From NCBI RefSeq assembly GCF_027271155.1, contig NZ_CP114542.1, forward strand, positions 1,798,001 to 1,862,000: DNA of 64,000 nt. The letters run 5' to 3'. This document shows positions 42,003-50,829 of the stretch, one piece after another. Origin of the DNA: Brevundimonas subvibrioides (GTDB lineage: Bacteria; Pseudomonadota; Alphaproteobacteria; Caulobacterales; Caulobacteraceae). Each line of letters opens with the position of its first letter. Position 1 is the first letter of the stretch. The translations under genes and the position numbers were made by a program. Below the pieces are notes generated by a model. That model searched no databases. It was not told the origin of the DNA and saw nothing but the letters and a program-made list of their open reading frames with translations.

Positions 42003-43058
42003 ATGTCGACACAGGTCCAGACGACGCTGCGCGGCCCTGAAGCCTTCGCCCTGGCGCGCCGTGCCTTGGACGAGATGGAAAGCGTCGGCGTCTGGCCGAC
42101 CCCGCTGAACTTCGAGCTCTGGCTTCACTGGCTGGGTGAACCCGAATGTGCGCTGGGAGTGGAGATGAGCCGGGTGCTTGGAAGCGGAACCGTCTTCACC
42201 GACGCCATCGCAGAGAAGCTGGGAGCTGAATACCTGCCCCGCGGTCGCCTGTCGGAGGAAATCCGCGACGCGGGTGCCGTTTTGAATCGCGAATTGTCGA
42301 CCGTCTCCGAGGCCATCGCCAAGGCCCAGAAGTCCCAGGCCGCCTATGGCGAGACACTGGCCGGCGCCTCGGCCCACCTCGAAGGGTCCGCCGAGCCGAC
42401 CGCCCTGCTGGGTGTCGTCTCCAACCTGAGCAAGGCCACGACCGAGGTCCAGTTCGAGAACGCCACGCTTGAAAAGCGTCTCGAGACCTCCACCCGGGAA
42501 GTCGCCCGGCTGCGCGACCATCTGGAAGAGGTCCGCCGCGACGCCATGACCGACGCCCTGACCAGCCTGGCCAATCGCAAGGCGTTCGACGAGGAACTGC
42601 TGAAGGCCTGTGACGAGGCGGACAGGAACCATCAACCGATGACACTGGCCGTACTCGACATCGACCACTTCAAGCGGTTCAACGACACTTGGGGCCACCA
42701 GACCGGCGATCAGGTTCTGCGCTATGTCGCCAGCGTGATCGGCCGTATCTCCAGGGCCCCTCGCATAGCGGCCCGTTACGGCGGCGAAGAGTTCGCCATC
42801 ATCTTCCCGTCCGAAAACGCATTCGTCGTCGAGAAGGCCCTGAACCAGATTCGCGAAGAAATCGGCACCCGCGCCCTGCGTCGCCGTTCGACCAATGATG
42901 AGCTCGGCGCCGTGACGATCTCCGCCGGCCTGGCCGAGCGCCATCCGGGCGAGACCGGCTCGTCCCTGCTCGACCGGGCCGACAAGGCGCTCTATGCCTC
43001 CAAACGCACCGGCCGGGACAAGGTCACCAACGGCGAACGTCTGGACCAGGCTGCCTGA
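42003..43058 (+). CDS. GGDEF diguanylate cyclase
   Basis: Makes the second messenger c-di-GMP; 351 aa, soluble. An N-terminal helical region of about 170 residues ends in a coiled coil (ATLEKRLETSTREVARLRDH) leading into the GGDEF domain. The active-site GGEEF is at 260-264 and the metal/nucleotide segment at LAVLDIDHFKRFNDTWGHQT. The inhibitory RxxD site, five residues before GGEEF, reads RAPR, so product feedback may be lost. The input signal is unknown. Confidence 0.9.
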   Translation: MSTQVQTTLRGPEAFALARRALDEMESVGVWPTPLNFELWLHWLGEPECALGVEMSRVLGSGTVFTDAIAEKLGAEYLPRGRLSEEIRDAGAVLNRELSTVSEAIAKAQKSQAAYGETLAGASAHLEGSAEPTALLGVVSNLSKATTEVQFENATLEKRLETSTREVARLRDHLEEVRRDAMTDALTSLANRKAFDEELLKACDEADRNHQPMTLAVLDIDHFKRFNDTWGHQTGDQVLRYVASVIGRISRAPRIAARYGGEEFAIIFPSENAFVVEKALNQIREEIGTRALRRRSTNDELGAVTISAGLAERHPGETGSSLLDRADKALYASKRTGRDKVTNGERLDQAA

Positions 43059-43093
43059 CTCGACCCGATCGACGATCGCGTTCATCCCAAGAC

Positions 43094-43879
43094 ATGCGCA
43101 GTTTCGCCTTCAACATCGCCTACTGGCTCCTTTCGATCGGCTACGGCCTTGCCGCCGCTTTCGCCGCCCTGACGCCGGGGCGCGACGCCACGGCCTTCGT
43201 CATCCGCCGCTATGTCCGCCGCATGGTGCAGGCCATGCGAATCTTCGCGGGAATCCGGATCGAGGTGCGTGGCCGCGACCGCCTGCCGACCGGAGCCTTC
43301 ATCATCGCCTCCAAGCACCAGAGCTGGGGCGACGGCTTTGCCACCTATGACCAGTTCGACGACCTGGCCTTCGTCACCGGCGACCACCTCGAGAAATTTC
43401 CCTTGCTGGGCACGGTGCTGAAGAAGCTGGGGGCCATCGTCGTCAACAACTGCGGCGGCCGTGAAGCCCGTGATTCGCTGAAGCAGAGCGGGGCCACAGC
43501 CCATGCCGAGGGCCGCAGGATCCTGATCTATCCGGAAGGCAATCTGGCCAAGGTCGGCGAGAAGTTCCGCTACCGCTCGGGCGTCTGGCACATGTATCGC
43601 GACTTCGACATGCCGGTCGTCCCCCTGGCCTCGAACCTCGGCCTGTTCTGGCCGCAGGAGGCCTATGCGAAACATCCGGGCACGGCGACGCTGGAGTTCC
43701 TCGACCCGATCCCGACCGGGCTGGGCAAGGAGGAGTTCCTGGAGCGACTGGAAGCGGTCGTCGAGGCGCGGACCGCCGAACTGATCGCCGAGGCGCGCGG
43801 CGGACCGGTCATTCCGAATGTTCGCGTCCCTACCCCCGACGAGCTGGCGAAACAGGCGAAGGCGGCAGCGGCAAGTTAG
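43094..43879 (+). CDS. plsC: 1-acyl-sn-glycerol-3-phosphate acyltransferase
   Basis: Adds the second acyl chain to lysophosphatidic acid in phospholipid synthesis; 261 aa, inner membrane. N-terminal hydrophobic helix, then the catalytic H-x4-D block in SKHQSWGDG, the glycerophosphate block IYPEGNLAKVGE and VVPLASNLGLFW. The C-terminus is Ala-rich. Its TAG overlaps the stop of convergent tfoX (TTAG). Confidence 0.92.
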   Translation: MRSFAFNIAYWLLSIGYGLAAAFAALTPGRDATAFVIRRYVRRMVQAMRIFAGIRIEVRGRDRLPTGAFIIASKHQSWGDGFATYDQFDDLAFVTGDHLEKFPLLGTVLKKLGAIVVNNCGGREARDSLKQSGATAHAEGRRILIYPEGNLAKVGEKFRYRSGVWHMYRDFDMPVVPLASNLGLFWPQEAYAKHPGTATLEFLDPIPTGLGKEEFLERLEAVVEARTAELIAEARGGPVIPNVRVPTPDELAKQAKAAAAS

Positions 43880-44256
43880 GCCTTCGCTTTGGCCTTGGCT
43901 TTGCGCGGTCGCTGTGAGGCCGCCTTGCGCAGGGCCGCATCGATCGACTGCCTGGCCCATGCGACAGCCTCGTCCGGGTCGTCCATCGCGCTTTCCGGCA
44001 GCGACCAGTAGGCCATGGACATCGTCTGCCCGTCATTCGTCGGATAGGTGAACTGGCGCGACCCGGCCTTGATCAGCAGCGGCGCATTGGTCTCGTCGGC
44101 CTTCAGCCACACGACACCGTCATCGAGCAAGGCGAAGATCAGACCACCCGAATACAGGCCGGCCCCGCCGAACATGCGTTTGATCACGAGCGGATGAAGG
44201 GCCGCGAAATGTTCTCGCACCCATTCACCGAAGTCGGGGTCATAGGCCACGGTCAA
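43876..44256 (-). CDS. TfoX/Sxy N-terminal domain protein
   Basis: 126 aa. TfoX N-terminal fold: FAALHPLVIKRMFGGAGLYS and ALLDDGVVWLKADE, with MSMAYWSLPES near the end. Full-length TfoX regulates competence with CRP; single-domain versions like this are common in alphaproteobacteria with unproven roles. The C-terminus is a Lys/Ala tail (RPRKAKAKAKA). The start overlaps the metQ stop, so it is the last gene of the long suf-met transcript. Confidence 0.85.
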   Translation of the reverse strand: MTVAYDPDFGEWVREHFAALHPLVIKRMFGGAGLYSGGLIFALLDDGVVWLKADETNAPLLIKAGSRQFTYPTNDGQTMSMAYWSLPESAMDDPDEAVAWARQSIDAALRKAASQRPRKAKAKAKA

Positions 44257-45056
44257 GCCGCCGGGACGACAGCGCCATCATACTTCTGCGCGATGAAATC
44301 CTTGACTGCCTGGCTGCGCAGAGCCGTCGCCAGAGCCCGGATGCGCGGGTCGTTCTGGTTGTCCGGGCGGGCGACCAGATAGTTGACATAGGGGCTGTCA
44401 CCGCCCTCCAGCGCCAGGGCATCGGTCTTGGGCTTCAGCCCCGCGTCCAGGGCATAGTTGGTGTTGATCACGGCCAGATCGACCTGGTCCAGCACGCGCG
44501 GCAGGGTGGCGGCCTCGATCTCGCGAAAGCGGACATTCCATGGATTGCCTGTGACGTCGCGGACGGTCTGCAGCGGATTGGTCGGATCGCGCAGGGTGAT
44601 CAGCCCGGCGGACTGGAGCAGCAGCAGCGACCGGCCCGTGTTCGAGGCATCATTCGGCAGGGCCACATCCGCGCCGTCGGGCAGGTCCGCCAGTGCCCGG
44701 TGCTTGCGCGAATAGGCACCCAGGGGCTCCACGTGAACGCCCGCAATGGTGATCAGGTTCGCGCCACGCGCGGCGTTGAACTCGTCCAGATAGGGCTTCG
44801 TCTGGAAGTAGTTGGCGTCGATCCGCTTTTCGGCCAGCTGGGTATTCGGCTGAACATAGTCGTTGAAGACCTTGATCTCGATCGGAAATCCTTCAACCGC
44901 AAGGGTCGGCTTCAGAAACTCGAGGATTTCGGCATGCGGTACGGCAGTGGCGCCGACGATCAGGGGCCCGGACGTATCGGTCGCCGTTTCGGCCCCCTGT
45001 CCGCAGGCGGCAAGGGCCAGCGCCGCGGCGGTCAGGATCAGGGTACGTCTCAGCAT
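44253..45056 (-). CDS. metQ: Methionine ABC transporter substrate-binding lipoprotein
   Basis: Periplasmic binding lipoprotein for methionine (NlpA family); 267 aa. The ATG at 45056 gives a signal peptide with lipobox LAAC (Cys18). Family segments GATAVPHAEILEF, ANYFQTKPYLDEF, LPNDASNTGRSLLLLQSAGL and DLAVINTNYALDAG are clear. A longer reading from 45104 hides the signal. Follows metI after 13 bp. Confidence 0.93.
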   Translation of the reverse strand: MLRRTLILTAAALALAACGQGAETATDTSGPLIVGATAVPHAEILEFLKPTLAVEGFPIEIKVFNDYVQPNTQLAEKRIDANYFQTKPYLDEFNAARGANLITIAGVHVEPLGAYSRKHRALADLPDGADVALPNDASNTGRSLLLLQSAGLITLRDPTNPLQTVRDVTGNPWNVRFREIEAATLPRVLDQVDLAVINTNYALDAGLKPKTDALALEGGDSPYVNYLVARPDNQNDPRIRALATALRSQAVKDFIAQKYDGAVVPAA

Positions 45057-45069
45057 GGGCAACTCTCGA

Positions 45070-45735
45070 TCAGCGATGCGAGACCCTAGCGACGATGGCG
45101 TCACCGATCATCTGCAGAATTTGTACGAGCAGCAACAGCAGAACTACGGTCACCACCATGACGTCGGTCTGGAACCGCTGATAGCCGAACCGGATCGCCA
45201 GGTCGCCCAGGCCGCCCGCCCCGACCACACCCGCCATGGCCGTATAGCTGACCAGGGCGATCGCCGTGACCGTGCCTCCGGCGATGATGCCCGGCATGGC
45301 CTCCGGCAGAAGGGCGCGGGTGACGATCTGCCAGGTCGAGCCGCCCATGGCCTGGGTCGCCTCGACCACGCCCTTGTCGACCTCACGCAGCGCGGTCTCG
45401 ACCAGACGCGCATAGAAGGGCGCGGCACCGACCACCAGTGGCGGGATGGCCCCGGCGACGCCCAGCGACGTCCCGACCAGGATCACCGTCACCGGCAGCA
45501 TGACGATCAGCAGGATGATGAAGGGCACGGACCGCAGGATGTTGACGACCAGCGACAGCAGTCCGTTCAGCACCGGATTGGCCGCCAGCCGCCCCTTGCC
45601 GGACAGATACAGCAGCACGCCCAGCGGAATGCCGAACACGACCGTCAGGGCCATGGCGCCGAACAGCATCAGAAGGGTGTCGCGCGTCGCCCGCGCGATC
45701 TCGGGCCAGTCGATATTGGCGAAGAATTCCATCAA
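45070..45735 (-). CDS. metI: Methionine ABC transporter permease
   Basis: Inner-membrane permease of the MetNIQ importer; 221 aa with five helices. The EAA loop that contacts MetN is present (EATQAMGGSTWQIVTRALLPEA), and the start has DTLLMLFGAMALTVVFGIPL. The start overlaps the metN stop (ATGA). Confidence 0.94.
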   Translation of the reverse strand: MMEFFANIDWPEIARATRDTLLMLFGAMALTVVFGIPLGVLLYLSGKGRLAANPVLNGLLSLVVNILRSVPFIILLIVMLPVTVILVGTSLGVAGAIPPLVVGAAPFYARLVETALREVDKGVVEATQAMGGSTWQIVTRALLPEAMPGIIAGGTVTAIALVSYTAMAGVVGAGGLGDLAIRFGYQRFQTDVMVVTVVLLLLLVQILQMIGDAIVARVSHR

Positions 45736-46727
45736 GGGGCCTCCACCGAGACGCCGCGCGCCGTCAGCTGGGCGACCGCTGCGTCGGCGTCGCCGCCTGT
45801 GAAGGCCACGATCATCTGGCCATAGGGTTCGCCCCGGATGCGGCTGATGCGGCCCGACAGGATCGAATAATCCACGCCCGTCGACCGCGCGACACGGCTC
45901 AGTTCCGGCTCATAGGTCGAGCCACCCCGGAACGTCAGCCTGGCCAGCCGCCCGCCCGCCGGCACGACCGAGGCGTCAAAGGTCTCGCCTCCCTCGCCTT
46001 CGGCCAGCATGGCGCGGGTGACCGGAGACTTCGGATGCAGAAAGACATCGGCCGTGGCCCCCTCCTCCACCACCCGCCCGTCCTTCAGCACCGCCACCCG
46101 ATCGCAGACGCGGCGAACCACCTCCATCTGGTGGGTGATCAGGACGATGGTCAGACCCAGATCGCGGTTCAGCCCGTCCAGCAGGCCGAGGATCTCGTCG
46201 GTCGTCTCGGGATCCAGCGCGCTCGTCGCCTCGTCGCACAGCAGGACATCGGGACCGCAGGCCAGGGCCCGGGCGATGCCGACCCTCTGCTTCTGCCCGC
46301 CCGAAAGCTGCGCGGGATGCTTCTTCGCATGTTCCGACAGGCCCAGTTGCTCCAGAAGCTCCGCCGTCCGGTGATCGATCTCGGCCGCCGGACGACCTTC
46401 GAGCCGCAGCGGAAAGGCGACGTTCTCCTCAATCGTCTTCGCGTTCAGCAGGTTGAAGTGCTGGAAGATCATGCCGATTCGCCGACGCGCCGCCCGCAGG
46501 GCGGCCGGTTTCAGCGCCGTGATCTCCTGATCGCCGACGAAGACCTTGCCGGCGTCCGGGGTCTCCAGCCGGTTGATCGTGCGGATCAGCGTCGACTTGC
46601 CCGCGCCTGAGCGCCCGACCACGCCGAACACCTGCCCCCTGGCCACCGTCAGATCGACGGCGTCGAGCGCCACACGTTCGCCCGCAGCGCTTCGATAGCG
46701 CCTGGTGACCCCTTCCAGCCGGATCAT
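45732..46727 (-). CDS. metN: Methionine ABC transporter ATP-binding protein
   Basis: 331 aa. Walker A GRSGAGKSTLI, signature LSGGQKQRVGIARAL, Walker B LLCDEATSALDP and switch His in LITHQME. The C-terminal 90 residues form the NIL domain that senses cytoplasmic methionine. The ATG directly follows the sufA stop (TGAATG), so transport is expressed from the suf transcript. No SAM riboswitch was seen and there is no room for one here. Confidence 0.94.
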   Translation of the reverse strand: MIRLEGVTRRYRSAAGERVALDAVDLTVARGQVFGVVGRSGAGKSTLIRTINRLETPDAGKVFVGDQEITALKPAALRAARRRIGMIFQHFNLLNAKTIEENVAFPLRLEGRPAAEIDHRTAELLEQLGLSEHAKKHPAQLSGGQKQRVGIARALACGPDVLLCDEATSALDPETTDEILGLLDGLNRDLGLTIVLITHQMEVVRRVCDRVAVLKDGRVVEEGATADVFLHPKSPVTRAMLAEGEGGETFDASVVPAGGRLARLTFRGGSTYEPELSRVARSTGVDYSILSGRISRIRGEPYGQMIVAFTGGDADAAVAQLTARGVSVEAP

Positions 46728-47147
46728 TCAGTCGGTCTCGAGGGCTTTCGCGGGGATGATGGTGACGCTCTCGCCGCACCCGCAGGCGTCGGTCTGGTTC
46801 GGGTTGCGGAACACGAATTTGGACGACAGTTTCGACGTCTCATAGTCGATCTCGGACCCGATCAGGAACAGGATCGCCTTGGGGTCGATCAGGATGGTGA
46901 CGCCCTTGTCCTCGACCACCTCGTCCAGCGCACCGATCTCTTCGGCATAGGCGAAGGTGTATTCCTGACCCGCGCAACCGCCGTTCTTCACCCCGACCCG
47001 CAGGGCGACATAGGCCTTTTCCGCATTGGCCATGATCTCGCGCACGCGCCCGGCCGCGGCCTCGGTCAGGGTCACGACCTTGGGGCGCGGGCGGCGGGGA
47101 CGTCCCCCGGTCGAGCCGGAGGATGACGATGTTTCAAAGTCGGTCAT
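46728..47147 (-). CDS. sufA: A-type iron-sulfur carrier SufA/ErpA-like
   Basis: Carries Fe-S clusters from SufBCD to target proteins; 139 aa. A Ser/Arg-rich leader precedes the HesB fold: VVTLTEAAAGRVREIM, NGGCAGQEYTFAY with the first Cys and ACGCGESVTI with the other two. The start at 47147 overlaps the sufT stop by one base (TGATG); a longer reading from 47201 lies within sufT. Confidence 0.92.
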   Translation of the reverse strand: MTDFETSSSSGSTGGRPRRPRPKVVTLTEAAAGRVREIMANAEKAYVALRVGVKNGGCAGQEYTFAYAEEIGALDEVVEDKGVTILIDPKAILFLIGSEIDYETSKLSSKFVFRNPNQTDACGCGESVTIIPAKALETD

Positions 47148-47545
47148 CAGAACATGTTCAAGGCCAGCTTGGCCTCGTCGCTCATCTTGGAGGGATCCCA
47201 CGGCGGTTCGAACACCAGGTTGGCGCGAGCCGATTTGATGCCCTCGACCTTCATCACCGCATCCTCGATCCAGCCCGGCATCTCGCCCGCCACCGGACAG
47301 CCGGGTGCGGTCAGGGTCATGTCGATCAGCACGTCCTTGTCGTCCGAAAGATCGACCTTGTAGATCAGGCCCAGCTCATAGACATCGACCGGGATTTCCG
47401 GATCGAACACCGTCTTCAGCGCCGCGATCAGGTCCTCGGTCAGCCTGTCCAGCTCGGCCTGCGGCAGGGCGGCCGCCTGCGGTTCCGCCCAGGTCTCGGC
47501 GAAGGTCTCGCTCTGGCTGATTGCTTGGTCTTGCATCTCGCTCAC
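47147..47545 (-). CDS. sufT: SUF-system assembly protein SufT (DUF59/MIP18)
   Basis: 132 aa. DUF59 core: KTVFDPEIPVDVYELGLIY, then MTLTAPGCPVAGEMPGWIE with the conserved Cys, and VFEPPWDPSKMS. Helps Fe-S cluster maturation. The start overlaps the sufS stop (ATGA). Confidence 0.92.
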   Translation of the reverse strand: MSEMQDQAISQSETFAETWAEPQAAALPQAELDRLTEDLIAALKTVFDPEIPVDVYELGLIYKVDLSDDKDVLIDMTLTAPGCPVAGEMPGWIEDAVMKVEGIKSARANLVFEPPWDPSKMSDEAKLALNMF

Positions 47546-48780
47546 ACAAAGAACTCCCGCGCCTTGATCAGCGCGTCCACGAAGGCATCCGCATCTTCCA
47601 CGGTGTTATATAGGGCGAAGCTGGCCCGCGCGCTCGAACTGATGCCGAAGCGACGTGACAGAGGCTCGGCACAATGCAGCCCGGCCCGCACGGCCACGCC
47701 ATAGCGGTCCAGGATCTGGGCCACGTCGTGGGCATGGGCACCCTCGACCGTAAAGGTCAGGATCGCCCCCTTGCCCGGCGCTTCGCCGATGATCCGCAGC
47801 CAGTTCAGGCCCGACAGCCGCGCGACGACATGGTCGTACAGCGCCCGCTCATGCGCCGCCACGGCCAGGCGGTCGAAGGCCATGAACCACTCCAGCGCGA
47901 CCCCCAGTCCGATGACCTCGAGGATCGGTGGGGTGCCGGCCTCGAACCGGTGCGGGATGGTGGCATAGGTCACCGCATCCTCGGTCACGGTCGCGATCAT
48001 CTCGCCCCCGCCCTGATACGGCGGCAGGGCCTCCAGCGCGGCCCGCTTGCCGTACAGGCCGCCGATGCCGGTCGGGCCGTACAGCTTGTGGCCGGTGAAG
48101 ACGTAGAAGTCGCAGTCCAGCGCCTGGACATCCGGGCTGCAATGCACGGCCCCCTGACACCCGTCGACCAGCACCAGCGCCCCGGCCGCATGGGCCAGAT
48201 CGGCGATGGCGCGGACGTCGTTCACCGTGCCCAGCACATTCGACATATGGGTCACGGCGACCAGTTTCGTCTTCGGTCCGATCAGCGCAGAAAGCCCGTC
48301 CAGGTCCAGCGACCCGTCGTCCAGCACCGGGGCCCATTTCAGCACGACCCCCAGCCGATCGCGCAGCATCGACCAGGGCACGATGTTGGCATGGTGCTCC
48401 ATCTGGGTCGTGATGATCTCATCGCCGGGGTTCAGGCTCTGCGCCAGGCCCGCCGCGACCAGATTGAAGGCCTCGGTCCCGCCCTTGGTCCAGACGATCT
48501 GGTCGGGGCTTTCGGCGTTCAGAAAGCGGGCGACGATTTCCCTCGCCTGTTCGAACGCCTCGGTCGTCTCATTGGCCAGGGTGTGCAGGCCGCGGTGGAC
48601 GTTGGAATAGGAACCTTCCATCGCCGCGGTCAGGGCCTCGATCACCGCGCGCGGCTTCTGCGCCGAGGCGGCCGAGTCAAGATAGACCAGCGGCTTTCCG
48701 TTCACTGTCCGCGACAGGATCGGGAACTGCGCCCGGGCGGCATAGGGGTCGAAGCGGGTCAGAGTCGCGCCGTCAGCCAT
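47542..48780 (-). CDS. sufS: Cysteine desulfurase SufS
   Basis: Pyridoxal-phosphate enzyme that takes sulfur from cysteine for Fe-S clusters; 412 aa. The PLP Lys is in FTGHKLYGPTG and the catalytic Cys in RAGLHCAEPL; VYLDSAASAQKP and SNVHRGLHTLA mark group II (SufS) enzymes. The ATG at 48780 overlaps the sufD 3' end by 22 nt. No SufE gene was found in the window. Confidence 0.94.
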   Translation of the reverse strand: MADGATLTRFDPYAARAQFPILSRTVNGKPLVYLDSAASAQKPRAVIEALTAAMEGSYSNVHRGLHTLANETTEAFEQAREIVARFLNAESPDQIVWTKGGTEAFNLVAAGLAQSLNPGDEIITTQMEHHANIVPWSMLRDRLGVVLKWAPVLDDGSLDLDGLSALIGPKTKLVAVTHMSNVLGTVNDVRAIADLAHAAGALVLVDGCQGAVHCSPDVQALDCDFYVFTGHKLYGPTGIGGLYGKRAALEALPPYQGGGEMIATVTEDAVTYATIPHRFEAGTPPILEVIGLGVALEWFMAFDRLAVAAHERALYDHVVARLSGLNWLRIIGEAPGKGAILTFTVEGAHAHDVAQILDRYGVAVRAGLHCAEPLSRRFGISSSARASFALYNTVEDADAFVDALIKAREFFV

Positions 48781-49775
48781 GACCTCACCACCTCTCTCGC
48801 GCCCTCGTGCGCGATGCGGTCGACGACCTCGAACAGGAAGGCCTGGGTCAGAAGCGCCCGTGCCTCGTCCGCCGGGATACCGCGCTGCTGCATGTAGAAC
48901 AGGGCGCTTTCGTCCAGATTGCCGACGGTGTTGCCATGCGCGCACTGCACGTCGTCGGCATAGATTTCCAACTCGGGCTTGGCGTCCACCTCGGCCCGCT
49001 CGCCCAGGATCAGGGCGTGGTGGCCCATCCGCGCATCGGTGCCGTCGGCCCCGCGCTCGACCACGATCTTGCCCTGGAACACGCCGCGCGCCGTATCGCG
49101 CACCACGCCCTTGGTCAGCTGCGAGGTGACGCCATTCGGGCCGTTGTGACGCACGACGCTGGTCAGGTCGGCATGCCGCTCACCGGACAGGGCATAGAGG
49201 CCGTCCAGGGTGATCTCCGTCCCCTCACCGCCGTGGCTCAGGTGCGTCTCTTGCCGTTGCAGCCTGGCACCCCCGGTGATGGTGGTCTGGCGATAGACCG
49301 CGCCGGGGGCCGTCTTCACCCGGGTCACGGCGACCGAAATGGCATCGGCAGGCTCGTCGACCACCACAACGCGCGTGACCTCGGCACCGGCCGGAACATC
49401 GCAATCAATCCGATAGTTGGCGACATATCCTGCGCCAGTGCCTTCATAACTTTCCAGCAGGGTCAGCCGCGCCCCCGGCTTGACCGCGATCCGGACGGAG
49501 GCGCTGTGACCCGTCCCCGTCGCGTCCGACACGAACCGCAACCGCAACGTCTGCTCGCCCGAGGCGACGAAGGCATCGGCCCCGACCGCGCGGCCATTGG
49601 CGAAGGCGATCTCCTCGCCGCCAAGCGCCGCGAACGGCCCGCCGGGCGCGATCTCGGCGCCTGGCGACGGCGACGGTGTCTCGCGCAGCACCCGGGCCAG
49701 GTCGGTGTATTTCCACGCCTCGACCCGCCGCGACGGGAAGGTCGACGGATCGCGCAGATCGACGGCGGTACTCAC
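48759..49775 (-). CDS. sufD: Fe-S assembly scaffold subunit SufD
   Basis: 338 aa, partner of SufB in the SufBC2D scaffold. N-terminal RRVEAWKYTDLARVL, then the beta-helix core with GDMSF-like strands and the C-terminal helix segment FYMQQRGIPADEARALL. Conserved His in DDVQCAHGNTVG. The start overlaps the sufC stop (ATGA). Confidence 0.93.
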   Translation of the reverse strand: MSTAVDLRDPSTFPSRRVEAWKYTDLARVLRETPSPSPGAEIAPGGPFAALGGEEIAFANGRAVGADAFVASGEQTLRLRFVSDATGTGHSASVRIAVKPGARLTLLESYEGTGAGYVANYRIDCDVPAGAEVTRVVVVDEPADAISVAVTRVKTAPGAVYRQTTITGGARLQRQETHLSHGGEGTEITLDGLYALSGERHADLTSVVRHNGPNGVTSQLTKGVVRDTARGVFQGKIVVERGADGTDARMGHHALILGERAEVDAKPELEIYADDVQCAHGNTVGNLDESALFYMQQRGIPADEARALLTQAFLFEVVDRIAHEGAREVVRSWLTARL

Positions 49776-50530
49776 GCCGCCTGCGGCAGGTATTTGTCGT
49801 ACCCTTCCGCCTCCAGCTGCAGCGCCAGTTCCGGTCCGCCCGAGGCCACGATCCGGCCGGCGGCCAGCACATGGACCCGGTCGGGTTTGATGTAGTCCAG
49901 CAGCCGCTGATAATGGGTGATCACCAACATGGCGCGGTCGGGCGAGCGCAGGGCATTGACCCCCTCCGACACGATCCGCAGGGCGTCGATGTCGAGGCCG
50001 GAATCGGTCTCGTCCAGGATCAGCAGCGACGGCTCCAGCAGGGCCATCTGCAGGATCTCCATCCGCTTCTTCTCGCCGCCGGAGAAGCCGACGTTCAGCG
50101 GCCGCTTCAGCATCTCGAAATCCATCTTCAGCGCCGCCGACGCCGCCTTGACCTGTTTCAGGAAGGCGGGGGCCGAGACCTCCTCCTCGCCCCGCGCCCG
50201 CTTCTGGGCGTTCAGCGCCGTGCGCACGAAGGTCAGGGCCGGAACGCCCGGGATCTCGATCGGATACTGGAACGACAGGAAGACGCCCCTCGCCGCCCGC
50301 GCCGCCGGGTCGAGGTCAAGCAGGCTCTCGCCGTTCCAGTCGACCGATCCCTCGACGGCCTCGTATCCGGGCCGTCCCGACAGGGCATAGCCCAGCGTCG
50401 ACTTGCCCGCCCCGTTCGGTCCCATGATGGCGTGCACCTCGCCCGCCGGAACATCGAGCGTCAGGCCCTTGAGGATGGGCTTGTCGCCGACGGAAACGTG
50501 GAGGTTTGAGATGGAAAGCATGGGTTTCAT
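49772..50530 (-). CDS. sufC: Fe-S assembly ATPase SufC, complete copy
   Basis: ABC-type ATPase of SufBC2D; 252 aa. Walker A GPNGAGKSTLGYAL, signature FSGGEKKRMEILQ, Walker B LLILDETDSGLDID and switch His ITHYQRLL. The ATG at 50530 (M-K-P-M-L-S-I) overlaps the toxin stop (ATGA); the second Met, at 50521, is the start equivalent to the truncated copy at 51445. Its first 116 bp are repeated there with nine mismatches. Thus SufC is translated directly behind a toxin gene. Confidence 0.95.
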   Translation of the reverse strand: MKPMLSISNLHVSVGDKPILKGLTLDVPAGEVHAIMGPNGAGKSTLGYALSGRPGYEAVEGSVDWNGESLLDLDPAARAARGVFLSFQYPIEIPGVPALTFVRTALNAQKRARGEEEVSAPAFLKQVKAASAALKMDFEMLKRPLNVGFSGGEKKRMEILQMALLEPSLLILDETDSGLDIDALRIVSEGVNALRSPDRAMLVITHYQRLLDYIKPDRVHVLAAGRIVASGGPELALQLEAEGYDKYLPQAA

Positions 50531-50829
50531 TTTTCGGTCAGGTCGATGGCGTCGAGATCTTGGCGAGCGTCGAGGAAGGCGAGAACGAACAGGCAGTCGG
50601 GCATGATTTTGAAGACGATGATCTTGTTCCAGCGCAGCAGGCTGAGTTCACGGCATCCGGGCCAGCGCTGTGAAATACGTCCGGGTGTGGGCATCCACAT
50701 GAACCGCCGCGTCGCGCCCTGAATCTCCTCGCGAGCTCGCTTGGCCGCAGCCGGATTGATCTCCAGCAGCATATCGAGAAAGCGGTCGGCAGACTGCTCG
50801 GCAGGCACTGTCCATTCGACCAGCCTCAC
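50527..50829 (-). CDS. RelE/ParE-family toxin
   Basis: 100 aa. RelE/ParE fold: WTVPAEQSADRFLDMLLEIN, AAAKRAREEI, PGCRELSLLRWNKIIVFKI, then LAFLDARQDLDAID. RelE members cut mRNA on ribosomes and ParE members poison gyrase; the sequence does not decide which. It lies inside the suf operon, 4-nt coupled both to its antitoxin upstream and to sufC downstream. Base composition is lower in GC than the suf genes, suggesting acquisition. Confidence 0.82.
   Translation of the reverse strand: MRLVEWTVPAEQSADRFLDMLLEINPAAAKRAREEIQGATRRFMWMPTPGRISQRWPGCRELSLLRWNKIIVFKIMPDCLFVLAFLDARQDLDAIDLTEK

Noticed and set aside
46700..46760. SAM riboswitch before metN
   Set aside because: metN begins directly at the sufA stop, leaving no untranslated leader.
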